The notes beneath the pieces were generated by a model. The model searched no databases. It had not been told where the DNA came from and saw only the letters and a program-made list of their open reading frames with translations. The translations under genes and the position numbers were made by a program. Shown piece after piece: positions 12,905 through 24,663 of a stretch of DNA of 64,000 nucleotides. Each line of letters opens with the position of its first letter. Position 1 is the stretch's first letter. Origin of the DNA: Quillaja saponaria (lineage: Eukaryota; Streptophyta; Magnoliopsida; Fabales; Quillajaceae); contig CM055608.1 of NCBI GenBank assembly GCA_029379385.1, positions 17,916,350-17,980,349 on the forward strand, written 5' to 3'.

Positions 12905-13327
12905 TTACATCTCCCTTGTTGGCTTCCGATTTTCTTCCAAAAGTATGCGATGCATACACATGGAAGGACTAATTCCCTTGATATCAACCAATGTCCATCC
13001 AATAGCAATTTTATGGCCACGAAGCACGCGCACAAGCCTTTCCTCTTGCACATCTGTTAAGTTCTTTACAATGATCACAGGTAATGTATTATTTTCATCC
13101 AAAAACATATACTTTAAATGATCAGGCAAAGGTTTTAATTCAAGCACGAGTGCATACAAAACAAAAGGTAAAAGTTTCTTGTGAGAAATAGGTAAATTAT
13201 GAAAAACCTCACCATACTTGTATGGCACAGCTTGCAAGGCCATGACCACATCAACAAAAGCATCATCCATGGCAACCTCTCCTTTTGTGCAAGTGGAATA
13301 AAAACTTTGGCTTATAGCCACATTCAA
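12905..13327 (-). pseudogene. Element C protease-to-RT linker of pol (broken)
   Basis: The 140-codon frame carries the conserved block LELKPLPDHLKYMFLDE, then LPVIIVKNLTDVQEERLV, AIGWTLVDIKGISPSMCMHR and ILLEENRKPTREM, typical of the stretch just before RT in Athila-like polyproteins. The protease itself upstream (13330-13500) is not recognisable. It joins directly to the RT remnants. Confidence 0.85.
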
Positions 13328-13507
13328 TTTATCAATACCACTTAAGTCAAAAACTTATTGCACATTAATGTCAATAACATCCAAACATATAATAGACTGT
13401 TTATCGTCTTGAAACTTCATGGCATCAAGAATATTGAATTAAACAACATTACCATCAAATTCCATAGACAATGTACCAGAAAAAACAGTCTATTATATAA
13501 TATATAG

Positions 13508-13798
13508 TCATGTAATGATTGAGCTAGAGGGAATGTAATATAGCCACTCCTTAGCTGCATCACCCAAGGAGAATGAGAATGCTCGAAGTTTGATTTGCTT
13601 CTCTGTCATGCCATTTGGTTTCATGCTCGAGCATACTAAATGGAATTCCTTGAGATTTTTATATGGATCTTCACTTGAAAGACCACGAAAAGTAGGAAGT
13701 AAGTGAATAAGAACAAATTTAAGCTCAAAAGGAACATCAATATTAGGAAAATTAATGCAAAGAGGTTGATGGTCAAGATCAGGAGTGTCGAGCTTCAT
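13508..13798 (-). pseudogene. Element C gag fragment
   Basis: The frame reads KLDTPDLDHQPLCINFP, then FELKFVLIHLLPTFRGLSSE, DPYKNLKEFHLVCSSMKPNG and IKLRAFSFSLGDAAKEWLYY. This is the capsid-like core of Athila/Tat gag (structural coat of the intracellular particle). The N-terminus and everything between this block and the pol linker (zinc knuckle, protease) are missing, pointing to an internal deletion. Confidence 0.85.
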
Positions 13799-14320
13799 AA
13801 GAGTGCGAGGTTGTCAAATGGCCATGTTTTCAACTTGTATAAGGATTGGTACAATTTCTTCCTCCAATTCGGAAGCCAAATGATGTGCTCTTTGTGACGT
13901 AAACTCTACGTGTGTGACTGATTATGTAATCTCTCACTACACATGGATTGACCTTTTCAATTGGGCTTTTGTGGTGGAGTTCAATCGATTGCCTCATCTT
14001 GCTCTTCATAGAACTGTTTAAGTTGCTCTAAGGTGGGTTCTCTTTCTTCTTCGAAATCGGACATACATCCTGCGCAAATGATCTAACTAAACAAAAACAC
14101 AACAACTCAAGCACGTAATTCTTATTTAATTAAATCGAACCAAAGCAAAAGAGCACAACAAGTTCAAGTATAAATCCTAAGCCGAATACTATAATGAGCA
14201 ATAAAAATAAATCAAACAGATGTATTTTTATGAATGGGGTTCTAAAATAGGTTGTCATGATAATATGCTATAAATATGCAAACTAACTAATATGCACTTA
14301 AAACAGCAAAGTAAATAAAT

Positions 14321-14353
<33 letters not shown>

Positions 14354-14562
14354 CCCAAACTTGTATAGGACCTGGGACAACCCTTCAAATTTTATTAATT
14401 TAAAAAATAAATGGGCCACAGCATAGTCTAAGCCTCTACAAAAAGAGATAAGAAAACTTAAAAGAAAGCTATTAACTTAAGTATCGCATTACAAAAACCT
14501 AACTACTTAAAAATAAACACAAACTAAGAACACAACAGCCAACGAAAAAGAGCTAAAACAAA

Positions 14563-15207
14563 TCAACATAAATTCCGAATATAAGGCATTTGAAGCTTAT
14601 CCAGATTAATAAGGCCTCTGGCAAATTCGGGGAGCAGTCGAGGAGAATGCCAATTGAAATGTTCTCGTTCATTGCAAGCATAATTCACCAAGTAATCCGC
14701 AACTACATTTATCTCTCTAAAACAATGTAAGACTTTCATATTACAATCTTGCAAAATATGAATTATCTCTCGAAATTTGCCATGATACATCCAAAGTGGA
14801 GAGGTTTTACTATTAACACACTGAACAAGAGACATGGAGTCAGAGTTCACAATGACATCATGCAAGCCGTTAGCTGCACAATACTTCAAACCTTCATAAA
14901 GTGCCTCTAATTCAGCAACCATTTTTGTTTGATTGCCCAAGAAAGACCCATATGCCCAAATGAATTCACCTTTATTAGATCTTATAATTCCTCCCATGGC
15001 AACCTCCCCTGGGTTGTCTCGAGAGCATCCATCACAATTAAGCTTTACAAAAGAATAAGGAGGGGGTTGCCACCTAAGAATCTTCACTTGTTTCAATCCC
15101 ATTCTCATTGGAAGTCTATAAGGAAAAAAAAATCTAAGGTGATAAGTATCGAGAGAACGAGGCTTTAATCTTTTAAAGAATCGAGAATAAGGCCAATTGC
15201 CTTCCAT
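14563..15207 (-). pseudogene. LINE D RNase H domain (ORF2 C-terminus)
   Basis: The frame is 214 codons. RNase H motifs lie in order: NCDGCSRDNPG (Asp59), KMVAELEALYEGL (Glu99), VNSDSMSLVQ (Asp123) and REINVVADYLVN (Asp171), so all four catalytic carboxylates are present. It belongs to the plant RVT_3 type found at the end of many plant L1 ORF2 proteins, and in host-like proteins. It overlaps the preceding zf-RVT frame by a frameshift, so this domain would not be translated as part of one ORF2. Confidence 0.88.
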
Positions 15208-16379
15208 ATTTTGTGAATAATAAGCAGGGAATTCATAGGAATATTTTCAAAATCAGACTTATTCCTTAATTTCCATATTTCCCACACAATCAAACAAACA
15301 ATGACACTTCTCAAATATCCTGCCATAGATGAACTTCCTTGACTCCACCAATACTCAAACATCCCATGAACTTGTAAGACTTCATATTGCATGTCAAAGA
15401 ATTGCATAAAAAAGGACCACACCTCCTTAGCAATTTGAGAGGAGATAAACAAATGCTGAATAGTTTCCACACTATGTGAAACACAACATCTACATCTCGA
15501 AACAATAGCATAGCGAAACTGCACAATGGTACTATCAAGAGCAAAATAACCATTCCAAAGCTTCCACACAAAAACTGAAATTTTCATAGGTAGTAAAGGC
15601 AGCCACATATGTTTAAAATTCGGTCTCACCATCCCTCTATTTCGAGTCACCTCCCAAGCCGAAGAAGTAGAAAAATTCCTACCTTATCATAAGTCCATAC
15701 CAGAGAGTCATCAATTTCAAAAGAAAAATGAAGTCCCCTTAAATAATGCACTGCCAAAGAAGGCAAGATAGATCTATCCTCACTTGATGAGGACGAAAAA
15801 ATCTTCCACTCTCCAATCTGAGCACTGACTTGGAATTTCATCCATCAACAGGTATAAAGGATCAAGATCACACCAATTATCATACCATAAACTAACATGA
15901 CCTTTTCCAACAATCCAAAACAAAAAGGATTCAGCAAGCATGTGACATGGAGCAAGACGTCTCCACATTGGAGAATAACTACCAGGCTGGGAAATAATAG
16001 GATGCCTTGTTTTACAATACTTTCCAAACATAAACCGAGCCCACAAAGAAAGCCCTTTTTGAATATTAAACCACAATTTCATAGAGAAGGTAATGCAAAC
16101 ATCAGATGAAGATCGAATTCCAAGTCCACCTTCCTCTATTATAGGAAGACAAATAGCACTCCATGAACACCAATGAAACTTCCTTTTATCATCCTTTTGA
16201 CCCCAAAAGAAATTTGCAAGAGCTCTTTCAATTTTGGTAATCACAGCTTTGGGAGGATCCCAAGCACTCAATAAATATAAAGGCATTGAGGAGAGCACAT
16301 GTTTAATCAAGACAACCCTTTCCACCTTGTGAGAGCAAATTGGATGACCAAGAGGCAATATGCTTCTAAATCTTTGCAA
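15165..16379 (-). pseudogene. LINE D RT C-terminal region and zf-RVT domain
   Basis: Two frames (16379-15780 and 15650-15165) cover the RT thumb region (KHVLSSMPLYLLSAW, LANFFWGQKDDKRKFHWCSW, then EGGLGIRS) and the zinc-binding zf-RVT block (KISVFVWKLWNGYF, RCRCCVSHSVETIQHLF). They are separated by a frameshift near 15650-15780. These blocks follow the RT palm in plant L1 ORF2 proteins and are thought to help template RNA binding. Confidence 0.85.
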
Positions 16380-16414
16380 TCATACTATCAAACAAGGATA
16401 CTTTTTTTCTCCCC

Positions 16415-17494
16415 TCAAATAACGGGGAGCCCAAATATGTGACGGGAAGTTTTTGGTGGCAGAAACCCCCTTTTAATTATCCGAAGGCGATAAGAGGTAG
16501 CCTTAGGGCTTGTAATGTAACAACTTTTTGATTTGTTCACTAGCTGATCCGAATTCCTTTCATAATCAGCTAAGAACCTCATGAGAGCATCACAAGATCT
16601 CTTTCTACCACTTGATAAAATAATAACATCATCTACAAAAGCAAAGTGAGAGATTTTGGGCACACCCAAATAATGAAAAAAATAGCCCATTGCCCCATTT
16701 GCTAAGCATTGCTTTAAACCAAGACTTAAAACTTCAGAAGCAAAGGATAGGTGAAAGGGGATCACCTTGATGGAGGCCCCTTGAAGATTTAAAAAAACTT
16801 GTACTCTTACCATTTACTATCACTGCGTACCAAGGGTTGGAAATCATTTGCCATATCAATTCGATCCAATATTCAGAAAAGCCAAATTTGCAAAGAACTA
16901 AAATAAGAAAGAACCAATTTACTCGATCATATGCTTTAGCCATATCAAGCTTGAAAAATTACATTTCCTCCTACATTTTTTCTAGACAAATCATAGAATA
17001 ACTCTTGCACCAAAGCAATGTTTTTGATTATGCTACGACCTTTCAGAAAGCCACATTGCTCCTTCGAAATCAAATCATGCACTACCAAATTCAACCTATT
17101 AACCAAAATCCGGGAGATTATTTTAGAGCTGAAGTTATATAAACTAATTGGTCTCAAATCTGCAAATGATTGGGGGGAATCAACTTTAGGCAACAACACA
17201 AGGGCAGTGCTACTAACAAACCTAGTTAGTTCACCCCCCGAAAAATAAAATAAAATATTGAATGGCTCTTGTAACATCATTAGCAATTATAGGCCAACAG
17301 TGAACAAAGAAGAAACCATTGAAGCCATCCGGGCCTGCAGCACTACTATTATCAAGATGCCGAACAGCCTCTTTAATTTCATCCTCAAGAGGAAACATAT
17401 TCAAAATCTCATTATGCTCATGAGTAACTAAAGGTTGAATGCAATCAAGAAGTACCTTGCTCGGAAAAGAGTTGAGAGAAATGTTCAACAACAA
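16415..17494 (-). pseudogene. LINE D reverse transcriptase domain
   Basis: Consecutive frames read AAGPDGFNGFFF (17494-17231), LVLLPKVDSPQSFADLRPIS and EQCGFLKGRSI (17286-16945), MAKAYDRVNWFF and GLHQGDPLSP (16943-16734), and FAFVDDVIILSSGRKRSC (16813-16415). The catalytic box is FVDD where FADD is usual. Frameshifts at about 17280, 16940 and 16800 break it. The domain performs target-primed reverse transcription in active relatives. Confidence 0.9.
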
Positions 17495-17829
17495 TTGTCT
17501 CTATATCTTCCTTGTTGTCAATCCAAACCCCCAAAGCATCCTTAATTCTATAGCCAACCTATTTCTTTTAGCCTTGACAGATGCATGAAAGAATTTGGTG
17601 CACCGGTCCCTATCTTGCAACTACGAAATGGAGGACTTTTGCTTCCAAAACTCTTCCTTCATTTTCAGCTCAGATTCTAGAATTGCTTCCACCCTATCTA
17701 ATTCCTCTTGTGAAGCTTCTCCAATATCAACCAGAATTTCTGTTTGTGCAACCATCTCCTTGGGTAATTTGACTTTATCATTGATGTTGCCGAAAACTTC
17801 CTTGTTCCATCTATGAAGAACCTTTTTCA

Positions 17830-18667
17830 ACTAATCTAACTTGGCTCCTAGAACATACATTGGGTTTCCAACTATAGGTTCCTCCCAGGAAAGCTTCATA
17901 GTCTCCATAAAATTATGATGTTTACACCACAGATTAAGGAAACGGAAAGGTGCATGAAAATTGTTTTCCAGTAGCTTTACTTCAAGCAATATAGGATTAT
18001 GATCGGAATATTTATTATTAAGTTGTTTCACATGATAAGAGATATCAGCCCAATTAGAGTTGACAAAGAAACGATCTAACCTTTTTAAAATTCAAACTAC
18101 TCTACTTCACTTATTTGTCCAAGTAAAAGTTGAACCTGAATGCACCACTTCTTGAATGCCACAAACCACTTCCTAATGAAAACGGGCATTGGCCCCCATT
18201 ACTTCCTCTTGAACAAGAACACAATTAAAATCTCCTCCCACAAGCCACCTATATGAACCAACCATGCTATTGATTTCAATTAGTTCATCCCATAACTCCA
18301 TACGGCCAAGCCTACTGCATCACATATAAACCATGGTAACATAAAAGGCCTTTTGTACTAAAGTATGCTTCACCCTTAATGTGACTTGTTGTGCATAAGT
18401 CATAATAATTTCACATGTAATAGAATCATCCCAAAACAGCCATAAGCTGTAAGTCAAATTTACACAAAAGTTCATGAAATCGCAATAGTTTTGTAGCACT
18501 ACCAAGTCATCCAATGAACATTTAAGTTCCGACACAGCTAGTAATGAACACCTATGCAATCTTTTGAGTTTACGAAGCCTTCGTCTTGTGTTAGCATTCT
18601 TGACCCCTCTAGCATTCCAATCAAGAACATTAATCATTGCAGTGATGAGGGGGTCAAAGAACTGCAA
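17830..18667 (-). pseudogene. LINE D AP-like endonuclease domain
   Basis: The ORF2 N-terminus reads MINVLDWNARGVKN, the first Asn-containing motif of L1 endonucleases, at about 18630. The closing motif YSDHNPILLEV lies near 18000. The centre (18320-18050) has stops. The enzyme nicks the target DNA, which fits the T-rich insertion site seen here. Confidence 0.82.
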
Positions 18668-19141
18668 ATCTTACTAGGAGACTTACCAAAGGAAGCTCTC
18701 ATGCGATCAAGATTGGCTCTAAGTGAGCTAAACGAAACTCCTTCCCTAGTATAGCTGAAAGGTTGCTTTAAACGATCTTGAGGACTTTTCAAAGAATTGT
18801 TAGGTGAAAGATTTAAAGTATGCACGATTCTTTCCAAATCTTCTTTGGAATTAATAGGAAAATCAGAGTCCCCTTGAAACGGAGCTACTTTGGATGCACT
18901 GCATTTAACACTATCTTCTTGTTGCTTTTGGTCTTTATAGGAACTTTATTCAATGAGCCCATGTAGTCTTCTGAATTTGAACTATCTAACCTTTCCAACT
19001 GCCGCTCTACACCCTCCACTTGTACAGCCCCCTTCCCTTGCCTCCTTTTCGACATCCCCCTTTAAGTGATCAGCTTTGGAAGATTCGGCTTTTTGAAGAA
19101 AAGCAGCTGATCCCCTCAAAGGGACCACCTTTATAGACCCT

Positions 19142-19870
19142 TTAGATGGTGGACTTTAAGCTTCTTGGACCAGAACTTTCAACTTGCCTTTTTGTTTTCA
19201 AACCTCCTTCGTGTTTATCCTTCCTTCTAGGCATTATTGGACCCTTGTTCGAAACTAAGTTCTTTCTTCCATCTTGAATTCTTGAATGTTGATTTCTTGA
19301 AATTTGGATTCTCGGTTCTTGATTTATTTTAATAGGAACTTTTTCTTGATTCTTGATTAACATGCCTTCACTTGTTTCTTGCTTTTCTAGGAGAATTTTA
19401 CACCCTTCTTTATCATGCCCAAGATGATAACAGAAATTGCAATATTTAGGTACGTTTTCATGCACAATTTCTTGAAAAAAAAACCTTTGTTATCCCCACA
19501 TTCAATCCACACTTTAGTAACTAGGGGCTTTAACAGATCAAGTTCCACACAAATCCAGGCCATACTTGGCCTCGTTCTTAAAACCGAAGCTCCATCTAGT
19601 TTGAGGGTTTTCCCACCATGTTGGCAATAATAAATAAACTTTCTTTGGACTAAAAATGAATGTGCAGATTAGGCAAGTTAATCCATACCGGTACCAGTGA
19701 CGATTCTTGATCCGGTCTGAAATTAGGTGTCCATTTGAAAACTCGCATAGGAAATCATTGTATATACCATTGGTTAGGTCGAAACCACAGCCTTTGATAA
19801 TCATCCTCACTAAAAACCTCAATTAAGATGTGTTTAAAATCTAGCAAGCCTATTAAGACCCTCTGTAAGT
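19142..19870 (-). pseudogene. LINE D ORF1 (RNA-binding, CCHC knuckle)
   Basis: The C-terminal frame (19465-19142) has YCNFCYHLGHDKEGC, a CX2CX4HX4C zinc knuckle, followed by a basic tail rich in Lys, Arg and Gln. The upstream frame (19822-19538) reads like the DUF4283-type region that precedes the knuckle in plant L1 ORF1 proteins (PTWWENPQTRWSFGF). A frameshift near 19465-19540 separates them. The product would coat LINE RNA. Confidence 0.78.
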
Positions 19871-22800
19871 CCAATGACAGCAAAGGCCTTTTGAATTTCA
19901 ATCATCGAGGGCCTTCCATGAGAAAAATTTCCAACTAGGTTGTAGTTGAAAGGAGCTGCTAAATCATCAATTTCTTGAGCTGTAAAGTGTACTGCAGGGA
20001 TTCCCCTAAATTGTGTAATTTGTTTACATGGAATAGAGGTAGGTTTTTGGCCGATTAAGCTACAATGACTGAAAATGATTTCTTATAATAAGAGATTGGT
20101 TCTTATGATTGAGTGGAAGACACAGATGGAAAGGCAGATTGCTCCATTGGTAACTTGGTAATCACGGCTTGAAAAGGCTAATTGGTGTAGGCATGAAGAT
20201 TGTGTAGAATAGGACTCTTTATTGTAACATCAGATGCCTTGGATATTGTGTTGTGCAGTTTGTCATGAATTATGGAAGGTTGGGAGCATGTGAAATCCTT
20301 GGATGAATGGCTTAGGTTCATATGGGGATGTGATGAATTTTCGGCTGCTTGTGACTGATTTGAACGAAGGAAATATGATAAAAAGCTTAAAAGTTATTGG
20401 GATTTGCTTGGAGGTAGATCTTGGAGGATGGCAGCCGCTATTGCCAGTGGTTTAGAGTCCCTCATGTTGGCCGAAAAATTGTGGGAGGCACCTTGGGGGC
20501 CAAAGCAAGCTGAAACCCTAGCAGAGCTAATTTTTAGAGTCCTAGTGCCACTTTATTACCAATCTTACAAGGAATAAGTAAATAAATGGGGTGTTGATCT
20601 TCAATCTAAATTAAATTAAAATAGCTAAGCAAGCAAGAAAAACAAGAGAATTAAATTCTAAATGTAAAAACCAATTTTTAGTAGAAACTACTAAACTAAG
20701 CAAACAACCAAAGATTTGTAAAACTGAATTGCAAAGAAGTTTTTGCCAAGATTCATGAGTTATTAATCATTAAAAACAAAACAAATACCAATTTGCATAT
20801 ACACATATGCATGTAAATGAACCGTGGAAACAAGTCTTTCCTACACAATCCTTTCCTCTATGTTAATTAGGTTAAGCAAAATAACTAAGAATAATCACAT
20901 AATAACCCTCATCAAGCGTTATGGGTTTAATTACGTGAAAGCATTACATTCTAGATAAGTGCAATTGATTCTAAACAATTAACACACAAGCAACACTCCA
21001 ATAAACTCAAATTTAATTCAAGTGCTACTTTTACTACTCGTGTTAATTGACCATGCAAAGACATTAATCAGTTAACTAGCATCAGCTTACATGTATCAAT
21101 CTATCATGTGTACATCATAACAAACTAAAACACATAATCATTAATCAATTCACCAAGAAAAACATGAATACATGCATATGTGTATAACATTAGATTTACT
21201 CTTAAAAACAGATTCTCATAGTAGCTTCACAAGTCAAGGTTACTTAACTTTTGCAATTGAACAAAAACGTAAGCTAGTATCATCATTAATTGAAAAGAAA
21301 ATATTCTGTTTATTATTGAAATTTTGAGAGAGAAGAAGAAGAAAAGTGCATGTAAAGGTACTTCTCAATCAGACCTATACCCCTATTTATAAAGTATAGG
21401 GAGGCAAGGACTCCTAATCAAGAAGGAGTCTTTTCCTACTTAATAGCTAATTCCTTAATCAGATTAGCACTTCCTATTCTATCCAAAATTTGAATATTCT
21501 AATATGATATTGTGATCTTCTTTCAATCCTAATCCCAATAAAATTACTTGCCAAAGTTGGATTCCTCTTGTAGAAATCCTTTATTGCCACAAGGATTTCT
21601 AGTCTAATTAGGATTTGCACTTCATCAACTCATAGATTTGTCTTAGTGTGCTCATTCTAGTCATTAGCTCCATTACATGCTCAAATGCTCCATTTAGCTC
21701 CATTTTACTCTTTCTGTCTACAAAGCACAGTTTTACACAAAATAAGATAAGTAAATTGTTTAGTAAGACATAAAATATGCATAAAAGACTAAGAATAGGG
21801 TACTAAAAAGATAGAATAATATGAGTGTATCAATAATTTAATTTCCATGTATATATATTAACATTTAAAATTCTACTAGCTTTCTTGTCAAATGCCTAGA
21901 GGTAAACTATTTTTCCTGATTATGTAGGTATATATATGTGAATTAACTTATATACTTAAATCACCTCTAGGGCTCCTAACCAATTCATTAATTATCTAAA
22001 ATTCTGTAAACATATATAATAAAACAACAACGTAATTCCTAAAACACCATTTGATTACTCCCACAAACTTACTTTTTATTCTAATTAAGTCTAATTGATT
22101 AGTAATTAATTCACCTAAGCTAGCATTTAATAATACTATAACTAACATTACTAATTTACTAAATCCAAGTTCTAAAACAATAAAAATTTTACATTTGCCT
22201 TTATTAACCTAACATCTTAAAACCAAATTGAATCCCTAAAACAAGTTTAAAAGAAACTTAAACTTGGGAGTAATTTAACTCCCTCACATCTCACAATTTA
22301 CATGGCAGCAAATGTTCTACCCTATGTCATGCTACCCCTGAGATAGCATGGTTAATTTTTTTGTCATAAAAAACCTTAGCACACTACGGCAAGGGTGGCT
22401 AACACTACCCCCTTCCTTACTGCTGAAAACAACCAAAACAAGGCATGGCAGCATCTTGTGTTACAGTTGCTGCCTGCCTCCCTTTTGGTTCCCCTTACAA
22501 CTATCACACAAACCCACACCCACACAACACTTTAGAGTTCACGGATAGGAACTTTTATGGGTTTGGCTGGAATTCTTGGTTTGAAAAACAAAGCACCTAC
22601 TCGATAAAAGAATGATATACACAGCAATAAGGGTCAAAAGCAAACTAGAGCAAAGAAAGGAGAAAGGAAGACAAGGTTCATCTTCACTTGTCCTCCAAAC
22701 GGAAAGTCTTCATGCACCTAAAGATAATAAATTGAACTTGAAGATGGCAGCGAGCAAGGAGAAAGAAAAGTAAAAGAACTCGGCAGAACAATCAAGAAGA

Positions 22801-23079
22801 AAAAGAGGCGGTGCAAAGGTCCAAGAGGGGAAAGAAAATAAAATACATAGAGAGAAGAAACAAAAGTTAAATAGTCAAAGTCAAAGCCTAATGTGCGGTT
22901 AAAATGTCATTTAATTTTTTTTTTTAATATCAACCAATGTGGTGAAAATTAATTTCCTACTTACATATATGTAAATTTTTTTATTTTAAATTCTAATTTG
23001 TGTAAAATTTTATTCACCTAGTCACACAAGTTACGTGCAAACATTCTTAAGATGTAAATTAAGCTATCAGGTTATGACA

Positions 23080-23571
23080 ATAAGTATATAAAATAAACAA
23101 ATGTTACACCTATATTTATAATTAATTTAAAACTTGGTTGATAAGTGAAATGAAAGTATAAATAAAATAAGCTAGTAAACAATTATAAAGAGTATATGTG
23201 TACATACTTGTGGCAAGAATAAAGGTCCACTACACATTTTAATTTTTATATATTAAGAAAATCTTGTACCACACATGTTTATCCCTTGACTTTAACCTTA
23301 TCACCTTTCTTTTCTTTTTATTTTCTTTATCCTCCTTTTATTCTTCATTTTTGGCCAGTTCTAGTTCCTTCTCACATTTTGGATTTTTCTACTTCCTTCT
23401 CCTTCTCCTTCTCCTTCCATTTTCTTTTCTTTTTGGCTGGTTTTCATTCCCTGTGTCTCGAGTCTTCTAGTGCTTTCTCTCTCTGCCTTTGCCTATGTGG
23501 CAGCTATTCTTTTCCCTGTTCTTCTTGCTGTCTACCTTGGTCATTCAACATCTAAAACTAACACCTGCAAG
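23080..23571 (+). repeat. Element A right LTR (LTR2), second part
   Basis: It resumes at the ATAAG duplication and continues the LTR through a pyrimidine-rich stretch (23290-23575) that matches 480-715 of LTR1. It retains about 250 bp missing from LTR1 (23107-23355). It stops at 23571 where E1 begins. The open frames here are low-complexity Ser/Phe/Leu translations of the CT-rich DNA and are not genes. Confidence 0.82.
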
Positions 23572-24663
23572 TGACACGGATTTTACCTACGCAAGCCCGT
23601 GTATTGTCTTCAAGTAATGTAGAGTAAGTAGAGTATCGATCCCACGAGGAACTGTCAATAATATCTAGCTAAGTATTAAAATTAATACAATCCTAATTTT
23701 ATTTAAACAAACAAATTATGATAGAAAAATCTAACTTAAACTAAATCTAACTAATGATAAATTAAACTAGAGATTTCAATGGATAAAGGCCTGAATTAAA
23801 TTTTCCTCAACACTTCACTTGACTTATTATTATCTTATCATGCTTAGTTATGGTATCGAATTATTAACCTTGGGTTATTAATCAATTATAAGCGTATTCC
23901 TATGTCTTATAAATATATATCTCACTTAACCAATTCAGTATATTTATATGAGAATTCAATTAAGAAAGACACATTAAGTTTAGACCTAATTGGCCACACA
24001 AGACATATAGGTATATTCCTATCCTATATACGTCAAGCGAATGAATTGAAACCAATGTTATATCACTCAAGGCTAAACGCAAACTCCCTTTTCCAAGTTG
24101 TTAAGGTTTACTACATCAATCTAATTTGTAACTAATCAACTAGAAGCATTAAGCATAAAATGAAATAAATAAATCATATATCAAACTCTAAGCAATCAAT
24201 AAATAATAAAAATCATCAAGCTACATGTTAAGTTTAATTGTAACTTTAAAGAATAAATTAGTTCATGTCACATAGAGTAGACGTGAACTCAAATATTGTA
24301 GACATCAAAGAAATACAAGAAAAGTAAAGGAGTAGAATAATAGAAAATCGATAGGTTGTCAGTCTTCAATATTCAACATCCAAGCTCCTTTTACCGTCTT
24401 TCACTCCAAATGGCCTTCGTTTCTCTAGAAGATCTTAGCTTAATCATGTCTCCATTTGTCTCTAATTGTATCCCCAAGATAGTCCCTCTTTTTAAGGCTT
24501 CAAAACTCTCAATTTTACTTCAAATTGATGAGTTTTGGACCCTGGAAGTGAGTTTTGTATTGTAATTTTTAGCCCGAATTCACCTCTAATTTGACTTCTA
24601 ATGGGACTCTTTTAAGCATTCAACATTTCAAAGACACAAACTAAGTTAATATAAGTTAGAACT
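23572..24663 (-). repeat. E1: Athila-type LTR (minus), truncated by element F
   Basis: The left end reads TGACACGGATTTTACC, the complement of an LTR 3' end; the matching U5 ends occur in plus orientation at 26030-26054 and 33840-33866. The stretch up to 24663 matches E2 at 31850-31942. E2 shows that about 170 bp of E1's 5' end is missing beyond 24663, where F begins. No internal domain is attached. Confidence 0.75.

Larger units (their letters stand above)
14323..20575 (-). mobile_element. LINE D: full-length L1-type LINE with RNase H
   Basis: It is a 6253-bp minus-strand non-LTR element with a poly(A) tail (about 30 T at 14323-14352 on the plus strand). It is flanked by a 14-bp target duplication AAGTAAATAAATGG (14309-14322 and 20576-20589). 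It encodes in order ORF1 with a CCHC knuckle, then AP endonuclease, reverse transcriptase, zf-RVT and RNase H. Both ORFs carry stops or frameshifts, but the structure is complete end to end. It inserted in the 5' LTR of element C and is the youngest layer of this stack. Copies I and J share its 3' tail. Confidence 0.9.
7283..21832 (-). mobile_element. Element C: Athila-type Ty3/gypsy element, split by LINE D
   Basis: Read on the minus strand: right-hand 5' LTR, shortened gag, pol (protease-RT linker, RT, RNase H, integrase), a 1.4-kb non-coding tail with two hairpin/polypurine modules, then the 3' LTR. The LTR starts TGATACAC at 21832. Probable target duplications are ATAAG (7278-7282) and ATAAT (21833-21837), one mismatch. 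Coding order and motifs fit the Athila lineage. Every domain is broken, gag is reduced to one block, and the PBS region near 14060-14100 appears deleted. Confidence 0.82.
14100..21832 (-). repeat. Element C 5' LTR (right copy), split by LINE D
   Basis: It comprises 14100-14322 and 20590-21832. The LTR terminus at 21832 reads TGATACAC on the minus strand, an intact TG. The inner end around 14060-14100 no longer matches the left LTR, so the U5/PBS junction appears deleted. Confidence 0.78.
4846..23079 (-). mobile_element. Element B: solo LTR of a Tekay/Del-like element, split by element C
   Basis: On the minus strand the LTR starts TGTCATAACC (ending at 23079) and finishes GGTGTGACA (beginning 4846). 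The 5-bp duplication ATAAG flanks it exactly (4841-4845 and 23080-23084), and the empty site is seen in LTR1 near 452-470. Without the inserted element C it comprises 4846-7282 plus 21838-23079, about 3.68 kb, the size of one LTR of element A. No PBS, internal DNA or second LTR is present, so it is a solo LTR, the normal product of LTR-LTR recombination. Confidence 0.85.
300..23571 (+). mobile_element. Element A: long-LTR, short-internal LTR retrotransposon (LARD-like), split by nested insertions
   Basis: Two direct LTR copies start with TGCCATAATCC (300) and TGTCATAATCC (4684). Between them lie a primer-binding-like site (3664), about 1.0 kb of internal DNA and a strong polypurine tract ending at 4683. 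LTR1 is 3361 bp and ends GGTGTGACA. LTR2 is cut twice: by B at 4845/23080 and by E1 at 23572, after which its remaining part was not found. The LTR termini, LTR length and the iMet-type PBS resemble Tekay/Del chromoviruses (established family traits; lineage is inference). With no pol between the LTRs it could only move with proteins supplied in trans. A left target duplication may be TTTAT (295-299); the right partner is missing. Confidence 0.75.

Noticed and set aside
23264..23555. Two overlapping plus-strand frames rich in Phe, Leu and Ser
   Set aside because: They translate a CT-rich stretch of element A's LTR2 that also occurs, with different frame structure, in LTR1.
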